Assembly: GCA_030018635.1 (NCBI GenBank)
Contig: JASEHU010000149.1
Location: 1 to 5,745, forward strand
DNA length: 5,745 nucleotides
Source of the DNA: a bacterium
Lineage (GTDB): Bacteria; UBA9089; CG2-30-40-21; SBAY01
Direction: 5' to 3'
Shown: piece by piece, positions 1 to 5,745 of the stretch
Numbering within the stretch: position 1 is the stretch's first letter
Layout of the letters: every line of letters starts with the position of its first letter
Notes under the pieces: model-generated
Databases searched by the model: none
The model's input: only the letters and a program-made list of their open reading frames with translations
What the model was told of the DNA's origin: nothing
Position numbers and translations under genes: made by a program

Positions 1-3
1 CCC

Positions 4-22
4 ATCTCTACCAATCTCTACC
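4..22. repeat. Short tandem repeat, 9-bp unit
   Basis: The 9-bp unit ATCTCTACC occurs at 4-12 and again at 14-22, separated by one A. The second copy includes CCAATCTCTAC (11-21), which is found as a perfect reverse complement just after the stop codon of the large gene (5571-5581). No reading frame here can be supported as the end of an upstream gene, because the window begins too close. Its role is unknown. It could be the edge of a dispersed repeat that continues to the left of the window. Confidence 0.45.
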
Positions 23-24
23 CC

Positions 25-41
25 ACCGTTCACTGAGCGGT
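25..41. repeat. 17-nt palindrome, possible weak terminator of an upstream gene
   Basis: ACCGTTCA (25-32) and TGAGCGGT (34-41) are inverted copies around C33 with a single G-T wobble. As RNA this would fold into a 7-bp stem with the 3-nt loop ACU. A T-rich run follows at 50-62, but about nine bases of mixed sequence separate stem and run, so it is a poor match to an intrinsic terminator. It could equally be a palindromic repeat or a protein-binding site. It lies upstream of the promoter and should not be part of the large gene's transcript. Confidence 0.35.
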
Positions 42-63
42 TACTACTCCCTTTATTTTTTTA

Positions 64-92
64 TTGACAATATTTTGCCTAACTGATATAAT
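64..92 (+). promoter_or_regulatory. Consensus sigma-70-type promoter with extended -10
   Basis: The -35 box is TTGACA at 64-69 and the -10 box is TATAAT at 87-92, both matching consensus, with the optimal 17-bp spacer. The TG at 84-85 adds an extended -10 (TGATATAAT). The T-rich run directly upstream (50-62) resembles an UP element. Transcription would be expected to start near 99-100, giving a leader of about 33 nt before ATG 133. I see no operator or riboswitch in this short leader. The signals imply strong, housekeeping-type transcription of the macroglobulin gene unless a repressor acts on it. Confidence 0.85.
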
Positions 93-117
93 CTTTTTAA
101 AAGAAAAATTAAAGATT

Positions 118-125
118 AAGGAGGT
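118..125 (+). promoter_or_regulatory. Ribosome binding site of the macroglobulin gene
   Basis: AAGGAGGT is a full-strength Shine-Dalgarno sequence ending seven bases before ATG 133. This spacing decides the start codon. The in-frame TTG at 64 lies inside the -35 box and upstream of the predicted transcript start, so it cannot be the initiator for this promoter. Confidence 0.9.
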
Positions 126-132
126 AATTACT

Positions 133-3100
133 ATGTCATTAAAATCATTAAAAGAAAAAATTTTAGAGGCGTTTAAAAAGATTCCAACCCCTTTATCTAA
201 ACAAGCTATAACGGTAATTAGTTATACAGTCGCCGGGTTAATAACCATCTTCTTGTTATATACTGCTGTGCATTATATTCGCTATGGTGGAAAGATACCT
301 GTTGAGATTAGTTCAATCTCACCTACCGGTGAGGTGCCGCTGAAGACAAATTTTACCCTGGAATTTACGGCGGACATAGTTAATGACTCAAAGATTAATA
401 CCATTCTTTTTCCCAAAGATGTCCCGGTAATCTTCTCGCCTGAAATTCCCGGTAGGTTTAAATGGCTCTCAACCCGGATGCTGAGATTCTTTCCTGAGGT
501 TTCTTTACAACCTGCCACACCATATACCATCGAGGTGCTTCCTAAAATCTGTACTAAAGAAAATAGCTTTCTTAAAGGAACAAGGAAATTTGATTTCTAC
601 ACCAAACGATTGAAAATTATTCATGCCCTACCACGATTTATCTTTGAAAGAAAGGCTAAAATCGAGGTTAGAATTGAGTGGAGTTTAGAATTTAACCAGT
701 TGGTTGACCCAATTAAATTAAAAGACCATCTTAAACTTTATTATGCTCTAAAGGTTGGCCAGCGCTCAATACCATTTACGATTCACCCGGAGGATAAGCC
801 TGATAAGATATTTAAAATTATAACTGGGGTGATAAAACGGGGTCAAGATGAAGAACTTATTAAGTTAAGGGTTGATAAAGAGCTAACCGGCGTTGAGGGT
901 AAATTAGGGTTGGCCACTGACTTTATTGGAGAGATGAAGGTAGAACCCAATCTTAAAGTCTACCATGTCTATTCTCAACAAAGTGGGAGGGACTGTTGGA
1001 TACGAATAGAGTTTTCATCAACAGTTGATTCAAAGATAGCTAAAGATTACATCAAACTTGACCCAATGATTGATTTTCGAGTAGAGCAGGATAATCGGTA
1101 TCTTAATCTAAAAGGTAACTTTAAATCGGGGAATAGATACCAGGTTAATATAGCTGAAGGACTTCCAGGAGACGATGGAACGTTTCTACAAAAGGATTTC
1201 TCTGCCAGTGTCCGATTAGAAGATTTAGAACCCAGTTTATCATTTCAACATAAAGGTATCTTCCTTTGTCGCCAGGGAAAGATGAATGTAGGCATAGAAA
1301 GTATCAATTTGAAAAAATTTGATATAGAGGTAACTAAGATATTTGCTAATAATCTTGTCTATTATTTATCTCAGTATGACCCGTATTATTATTGGAGCGG
1401 CCATTCTGGGATTGGTAAAAAGATTTATGAAAAAGAGATGACCATTGAGGCAGAGAAAAATCAGATAGTGACTACAGTCCTTAATATTGAGCAGTTCATT
1501 AATGATAAAAGGAAAGGATTATTCAGGGTTAGTATTCATGATGATGAGGAATATTGGCACAATGATTGCCTGTTGGTCATGGCTACAGATATAGGGATAG
1601 CCGCAAAACTTGCCCAGGATAACTTAGTTGTCTGGATAAATTCACTCAAGACCCTGGCCCCATTACAAGATGTAGAAATAAACCTTATCAGCGATAACAA
1701 TCAAGTTTTAGCCAGCGGCAAAACAGATAGTAATGGCATCCTGACCATCAAAGACCTGAAAAATAAAATAGAGGATTTTAACCCATATATCATTACTGCC
1801 TCTCTTGGAGGAGACCTTTCTTATCTTAAATTCGATGATTGCCGTATGCCGGTATCTTCATTCAATATAGGTGGCAGACCACATCTTACCTCTGGTTATG
1901 AGGCATATTTATATACCGACCGTGGCGTATTTCGACCTGGTGATAAAGCCCATATTGTCTGCCTTATCCGTGGTAAAGATATTAGCTTACCACCGGAATT
2001 CCCCATAAAACTTCAAATAATAGACCCAACTAATATTATCTTCAAAGAATTCTCTAAAACAATCACCGGGATTGGTGAATTTGAACTTAACATACCTGAC
2101 TACGCCAAAACCGGCAGATATATAGCTGAATTATTGGTTGGAGATGATGAAATTGGCAGGGTAGACTTTCATGTAGAAGATTTTATGCCAGATAGAATAA
2201 AGGTTAAGATTGCGACGGATAAAAAAAGTTATTCGACAGGTAACGATGTCTTGATTGATGTAACCGGGACATGTCTTTTTGGCCCACCGGCAGTCGGCAG
2301 AAAGGTTACAGCCGAATGTCAGGTCAAGGCACATCCGTTCACCCCTAAGAAATGGGGTGATTATACCTTTGGTGATGCCGATAAGGGATTTGAAGAGGTG
2401 AATCTTGAGGTTGGAGAGGCAGAATTAGATGAAAAAGGCACTCACCGATTCTCTTTGAATATCCCCAAAGAAATCTATCCACCGGCCAGTTTAAAAGGGG
2501 TCATATCGGCCACGGTCAAGGAACATGGGGGGCGGGCAGTGAGTGCCTATACCAATGTGGATATTTATCCCTATCCATTCTATCTTGGCCTTCGACCGGC
2601 AGTTGAAGGTTATGCTGAAATTGGTAAAAGATATGAGGTGGATTATGTTGCCGTTGATACTAAAGGCGAAAAAATTAAACCCAATACACTTTCTGCCTCC
2701 TTTTATCGGATTATCTGGCATTCTGTTCTTAAAAAAGACAGTCTGGGCTATTATAGATATGTTTCTGAGCGGAATGACCAGTTGATAAAATCCTTCAGCT
2801 TCAATCCACAGGATATGAAACGGATTAATTTTGTGCCAAAGGAGTACGGTGAGTATAAAATAGTCATTTCGGACCCACAAAACAAGTCAGCCTCTTCTAT
2901 TAAATTTTATGCCTCTGGCTGGGGCTATGCACCCTGGTCAATGGTAAATCCCGACCGCATTGAGATTAACCTTGACAAACAGACTTATTCAGCCGGGGAA
3001 ATAGCCAGGGCGCAAATCAAGGCACCATTTCCAGGAAAATTGCTTCTTTGTACCGAGCGTGAAAAGGTAATTAATTATCGGATATTCAATTTAAAGGAAA

Positions 3101-5568
3101 ATACGGCTGTTATTGAAATTCCTGTAGAAGAAGGATACAAACCAAATGTTTATCTGACGGCTACTATCATCAGGTCAATAGAGTCAAAAGATACCCATAC
3201 ACCCATGCGGGCATTTGGTATTGCTCCACTTATGGTAGATTGTACCTCTCACCGACCAACGGTAAATATTACCGCTCCCAAAATAATCAGACCTAAAAAT
3301 AAACTTGATGTCCATATTCAGGTGAAAGGCTGCTCTAACTCTACCTGGCTGACTGTAGCCGCAGTTGATGAAGGAATATGCCAGCTAACGGATTTTCAGA
3401 CCCCTGACCCGTTTAATTTCTTCTATAGTAAAAAGAGACTCGATGTGAATTCTTATGACATCTACTCCTTTATTCTACCGGAGGTAGAGGAGACAAAAAA
3501 GGCTACTCCACCTGGAGATTATATGGAAAAGGTGCGCAAGAAACACATTACACCGGTTAGTGTTACCCGGGTCAAACCTGTCTCACTCTGGTCAGGAATA
3601 ATCAAAACCGATGAGAATGGGCTGGCAAAACTAAGCTTTGATATTCCGGAATTTCAAGGTAGTTTGCGGCTTATGGCTGTGACTTCATTAAAGGCATATT
3701 TTGGCTCGGCTAAAACAGAGGTAATAGTCAGAGACCCAATTGTTCTGACACCTACCTTCCCTCGATTTTTAGCGGCTAAGGATAGATTTACCGTGCCGGT
3801 ATCCATATTCAATGGTTGTGGAAAAGCAGGTGAATTTACTATTCCACTTAAGGTTTATGGGCCGGTAGAGATTATTGGTGAGGCTACCAGGGTGGTAAAG
3901 ATTTCCCCCAATAAAGAAAAGATAGTTTTCTTTGAATTGAAGGTAAAAGATACCATAGGTAAGGTGACATTCAAACTTTTTGCCTTTGGACTGGGAGAGA
4001 AGACCGAGGTAACGACAGAACTGCCAATCAGGCCTTCTTCCCCAGTGATAACTAAGAGTGGAAGTGTTGTCGTGACATCAGCTTCTGCCCAAGCGTTTGA
4101 ATTGCCTGGTGGCTGGCTTGCAGGTACCGAACAGGCAAAAATTATAATCTCTTCTTTTCCGGCAGTCAAATTTAGTGGGGGACTACAGTATCTTTTAAGA
4201 TATCCACATGGCTGCATCGAGCAGACAACATCTAAGGTATTTCCACTTATATATTTTGATGAATTGGCTAAAATAGCTGAGCCGGAACTTTTTAAACATA
4301 ACAGCGCTGAATATTATATCGAAGAAGGTATATCTAAATTAGAGTCGATGCAACTTGATTCCGGGGCATTCTCATATTGGCCCGGGGCATCTAATGTAAA
4401 TGAATGGGGCAGTATCTATGCTACTCATTTCCTGGTTGAGGCAAAAAAGGCACAATACCATGTCGCCGACCATGTCTATAAAAAGATGCTTGCTTATCTT
4501 GAAAAGAAAATAAAGGGGAGATTTGATGAGTGTTATGCGCTTCAAGAACAGGTTTATGCCTGTTATGCATTATCATTGGCCGATAGACCACCCAAAAATA
4601 CCATTCAATATATTAAAGAGAATAGGATTAAAGAGCTTTCTGCCTCTTCTCAATTTCAATTAGCCGGCTGTTTTGCTTTAGCCGGGGATATTAAGACGGC
4701 TAAATTCCTCCTGCCTACCGCAATACATCCCCAAACAGTCGAGCGAGAAACAGGTGGAAATTTCAACTCATCGACCCGCGAAAATGCCATCATGCTCGAT
4801 ATATTGGCCCAAATATTACCAAATAGTCCAGGTATCCCTGTTTTAATTAAAAACTTAACTGAAGCGGCAGAAATCGGGAGATGGTACACTACCCAGGAAA
4901 ATGCCTTTGCCTTTCTTGCCCTGGGTAAGGCGTTTAAGGAACAAGCAAAGGCTGATTTTAAGGGGGTAATTAAACTTTTTGGAAAAACATACAAGGAATT
5001 TACCCAACAAGGCACAACTATTGAAGATAGCAAATTAGCCGGGAAAAAGATTGAGGCTCAAATACAAGGTAAAGGTAATTGTTACATTTACTGGCAGACT
5101 TATGGTGTGCCTAAAGGGGAAGATGTGCCGGAGATTGATGAAGGAATCAAGGTTAGACGAGAGTTCTTAGACTCTAACGGCAAGGAGATAAATTATCAAG
5201 AGATAAAACAGGGAGACTTGATAGTCGCCAAAATAACTATGGAGGCATTGGATAAGAAATTAGACAATGTCATTATTTGTGATATGCTGCCTGCGGGATT
5301 GGAGATAGAAAATCCACGCCTTGAATCAAGGGCGAACATACCCTGGATTGAGGAGCAAGACTACAAACCTGATTATATGGACATACGGGATGACAGGCTT
5401 TTGCTTTACATGAGCCTGCCAGAAAAGACACAACGCACCTTCTACTATGCACTTCGCCCGGTTACCTGCGGCGAATTCATACTCCCACCAATAACAGCAG
5501 AATGTATGTATGACCCAACTTACATCTCTACTGCCTCAAGTGGCCTGGTAAAGATAGTATCTCCATAA
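133..5568 (+). CDS. yfhM: Bacterial alpha-2-macroglobulin (YfhM type), membrane-anchored, with intact thioester
   Basis: Protease-trapping protein: a target protease cuts the bait region, the protein changes shape, and an exposed thioester binds the protease covalently. It is expected outside the cytoplasmic membrane. The N-terminus is Lys-rich, followed by a hydrophobic span at 25-49 with no Cys before C140, so it is a signal anchor with the body outside and not a lipoprotein. Approximate order: Ig/MG-like domains 56-270; Ig-like domain 275-365; bacterial MG3 365-515; MG domain 483-575; A2M_N 590-685 (YTDRGVFRPGD at 594-604, FHVEDFMPDR at 679-688); further MG domains 690-935; bait-region domain from 938 (AVDEG at 1077-1081); bait about 1115-1148; A2M core 1150-1240; thioester domain about 1345-1620 with GCIEQ at 1360-1364; C-terminal MG10-like domain 1660-1811 (LPAGLEIENP at 1719-1728). 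E. coli YfhM has about 1650 residues and the excess here is N-terminal. The family call is firm; the symbol denotes homology, not proven orthology. No frameshift or truncation is visible. Confidence 0.95.
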   Translation: MSLKSLKEKILEAFKKIPTPLSKQAITVISYTVAGLITIFLLYTAVHYIRYGGKIPVEISSISPTGEVPLKTNFTLEFTADIVNDSKINTILFPKDVPVIFSPEIPGRFKWLSTRMLRFFPEVSLQPATPYTIEVLPKICTKENSFLKGTRKFDFYTKRLKIIHALPRFIFERKAKIEVRIEWSLEFNQLVDPIKLKDHLKLYYALKVGQRSIPFTIHPEDKPDKIFKIITGVIKRGQDEELIKLRVDKELTGVEGKLGLATDFIGEMKVEPNLKVYHVYSQQSGRDCWIRIEFSSTVDSKIAKDYIKLDPMIDFRVEQDNRYLNLKGNFKSGNRYQVNIAEGLPGDDGTFLQKDFSASVRLEDLEPSLSFQHKGIFLCRQGKMNVGIESINLKKFDIEVTKIFANNLVYYLSQYDPYYYWSGHSGIGKKIYEKEMTIEAEKNQIVTTVLNIEQFINDKRKGLFRVSIHDDEEYWHNDCLLVMATDIGIAAKLAQDNLVVWINSLKTLAPLQDVEINLISDNNQVLASGKTDSNGILTIKDLKNKIEDFNPYIITASLGGDLSYLKFDDCRMPVSSFNIGGRPHLTSGYEAYLYTDRGVFRPGDKAHIVCLIRGKDISLPPEFPIKLQIIDPTNIIFKEFSKTITGIGEFELNIPDYAKTGRYIAELLVGDDEIGRVDFHVEDFMPDRIKVKIATDKKSYSTGNDVLIDVTGTCLFGPPAVGRKVTAECQVKAHPFTPKKWGDYTFGDADKGFEEVNLEVGEAELDEKGTHRFSLNIPKEIYPPASLKGVISATVKEHGGRAVSAYTNVDIYPYPFYLGLRPAVEGYAEIGKRYEVDYVAVDTKGEKIKPNTLSASFYRIIWHSVLKKDSLGYYRYVSERNDQLIKSFSFNPQDMKRINFVPKEYGEYKIVISDPQNKSASSIKFYASGWGYAPWSMVNPDRIEINLDKQTYSAGEIARAQIKAPFPGKLLLCTEREKVINYRIFNLKENTAVIEIPVEEGYKPNVYLTATIIRSIESKDTHTPMRAFGIAPLMVDCTSHRPTVNITAPKIIRPKNKLDVHIQVKGCSNSTWLTVAAVDEGICQLTDFQTPDPFNFFYSKKRLDVNSYDIYSFILPEVEETKKATPPGDYMEKVRKKHITPVSVTRVKPVSLWSGIIKTDENGLAKLSFDIPEFQGSLRLMAVTSLKAYFGSAKTEVIVRDPIVLTPTFPRFLAAKDRFTVPVSIFNGCGKAGEFTIPLKVYGPVEIIGEATRVVKISPNKEKIVFFELKVKDTIGKVTFKLFAFGLGEKTEVTTELPIRPSSPVITKSGSVVVTSASAQAFELPGGWLAGTEQAKIIISSFPAVKFSGGLQYLLRYPHGCIEQTTSKVFPLIYFDELAKIAEPELFKHNSAEYYIEEGISKLESMQLDSGAFSYWPGASNVNEWGSIYATHFLVEAKKAQYHVADHVYKKMLAYLEKKIKGRFDECYALQEQVYACYALSLADRPPKNTIQYIKENRIKELSASSQFQLAGCFALAGDIKTAKFLLPTAIHPQTVERETGGNFNSSTRENAIMLDILAQILPNSPGIPVLIKNLTEAAEIGRWYTTQENAFAFLALGKAFKEQAKADFKGVIKLFGKTYKEFTQQGTTIEDSKLAGKKIEAQIQGKGNCYIYWQTYGVPKGEDVPEIDEGIKVRREFLDSNGKEINYQEIKQGDLIVAKITMEALDKKLDNVIICDMLPAGLEIENPRLESRANIPWIEEQDYKPDYMDIRDDRLLLYMSLPEKTQRTFYYALRPVTCGEFILPPITAECMYDPTYISTASSGLVKIVSP

Positions 5569-5570
5569 TT

Positions 5571-5581
5571 GTAGAGATTGG
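5571..5581. repeat. Inverted copy of the 11-bp sequence at 11-21
   Basis: GTAGAGATTGG begins two bases after the stop codon and is the exact reverse complement of CCAATCTCTAC at 11-21. The two copies thus flank the gene and its promoter as short inverted repeats about 5.5 kb apart. The match stops at 11 bp, although the next bases (ACC against GACC) align again if one base is skipped. This may be a shared edge of dispersed repeats on both sides of the gene. Chance is not excluded. Confidence 0.45.
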
Positions 5582-5584
5582 GTC

Positions 5585-5647
5585 AGGTCTTGATTACGGA
5601 ATTCAGCTAAAATATGGTATTGTAAATTCCGTAGTTAAGGGTTACCT
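5585..5647. repeat. Long imperfect inverted repeat, possible REP/Y1-transposase-type element
   Basis: Arms 5589-5603 and 5625-5639 pair over 15 bp with two G-T wobbles; the core TACGGAATT / AATTCCGTA is perfect. The loop is about 21 nt. Beyond a four-base bulge (5640-5643) the stem resumes with AGGT (5585-5588) against ACCT (5644-5647). There is no T-run after the stem and the loop is long, so it does not look like an intrinsic terminator, though it could stabilise the 3' end of the mRNA. The preceding GGGTCAGGTCTTG resembles, from memory only, sequence seen beside REP-associated (RAYT) transposases. No transposase gene is present, so if this is such an element it is non-autonomous. Confidence 0.5.
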
Positions 5648-5676
5648 CCAAAAATCCTCGCTTCCCATAGAATTTA

Positions 5677-5697
5677 ATCACCCTAAAATTGGGTGGT
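5677..5697. repeat. Small hairpin, 7-bp stem
   Basis: ATCACCC (5677-5683) pairs with GGGTGGT (5691-5697) with one T-G wobble, around the 7-nt AT-rich loop TAAAATT. It is followed by GTCCGTG and not by a T-run, so it is unlikely to be an intrinsic terminator. It may be part of the same repeat-rich stretch as the larger inverted repeat 30 bases upstream. Confidence 0.35.
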
Positions 5698-5713
5698 GTC
5701 CGTGAATAGCTAA

Positions 5714-5728
5714 CTTGTGTAAAACAAG
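5714..5728. repeat. Small perfect hairpin, 5-bp stem
   Basis: CTTGT (5714-5718) and ACAAG (5724-5728) form a perfect 5-bp inverted repeat around GTAAA. The stem is short and AT-leaning, and such hairpins arise often by chance. A purine-rich AGAGGA follows at 5727-5732, which could be a weak ribosome binding site, but no start codon is visible before the window ends. Confidence 0.2.
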
Positions 5729-5745
5729 AGGATAAATTCATTTTA

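Noticed and set aside
25..63. Intrinsic terminator for an upstream gene (palindrome plus T-rich run)
   Set aside because: The T-run is about nine bases away from the stem and is better explained as the AT-rich element upstream of the promoter. It is kept only as a palindrome.
2..67. Open frame at the left edge that could be the tail of an upstream gene
   Set aside because: It is at most about 21 codons, of low-complexity composition, and two frames are open equally well, so there is no basis to choose one.
64..132. N-terminal 23-residue extension starting at TTG 64
   Set aside because: It overlaps the -35 and -10 boxes, has no ribosome binding site, and ATG 133 has an excellent one.
2543..2785. 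Plus-strand frame of 80 residues within the large gene
   Set aside because: It is an out-of-frame shadow inside the conserved MG-domain region, with no independent start signals.
2491..2880. Minus-strand frame of 129 residues inside the large gene, and similar antisense frames at 282-530, 2131-2334, 3855-4217 and 4656-5033
   Set aside because: They lie opposite strongly conserved A2M coding sequence, show no recognisable protein family and are best explained as shadows of the real frame.
5590..5618. Possible promoter TTGATT - 17 bp - TATGGT
   Set aside because: Each box matches consensus at only about four of six positions, and both lie within the inverted repeat. No gene start follows in the window.
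5607..5741. Minus-strand frame of 44 codons starting at ATG 5741 and ending at 5607
   Set aside because: It lacks a visible ribosome binding site within the window, runs through all three downstream inverted repeats, and its translation resembles nothing I recognise. It could continue beyond the window edge, so it is not fully excluded.

Overview
The window holds one very large protein gene on the + strand (133-5568, 1811 residues), with a short non-coding flank on each side. The product is a bacterial alpha-2-macroglobulin of the YfhM type, a periplasmic or cell-surface protease trap. It can be followed against my memory of E. coli YfhM from the Ig-like domain before the bacterial MG3 region to the last residues. 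It keeps an intact thioester motif (C1361-I-E-Q1364). Two things differ from E. coli YfhM: it is held by an N-terminal membrane anchor instead of a lipoprotein signal, and it carries about 200 extra residues of Ig-like sequence just after that anchor.

Layout. Positions 1-63 are non-coding, with a short tandem repeat, a 17-nt palindrome and a T-rich run. Positions 64-92 form a near-ideal housekeeping promoter (TTGACA, 17-bp spacer, extended -10 TGATATAAT). A strong Shine-Dalgarno sequence at 118-125 sets the start codon at ATG 133. A longer reading frame from TTG 64 is an artefact, because that TTG is the first three bases of the -35 box. Positions 5569-5745 hold no gene I can support. They contain three inverted repeats, the first long and resembling the palindromic elements associated with REP/Y1 transposases, and an 11-bp sequence that repeats in inverted orientation the one at positions 11-21.

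Organism. The consensus promoter and Shine-Dalgarno sequence, the bacterial A2M architecture, and the AT-leaning sequence with many ATA, AGA and AAA codons indicate a bacterium of low to moderate GC. The membrane-anchored export and the family suggest a diderm. The phylum cannot be assigned from this window, though the sequence diverges enough from E. coli YfhM that an enterobacterium or close relative is unlikely.

The gene appears to be transcribed alone from its own promoter. The partner often found beside such genes, penicillin-binding protein 1C (pbpC), is not in the window, and too little flank is present to say whether it lies nearby. I see no clear new system here. The points most worth a second look are the modified N-terminus of the trap and the repeat-like flanks.
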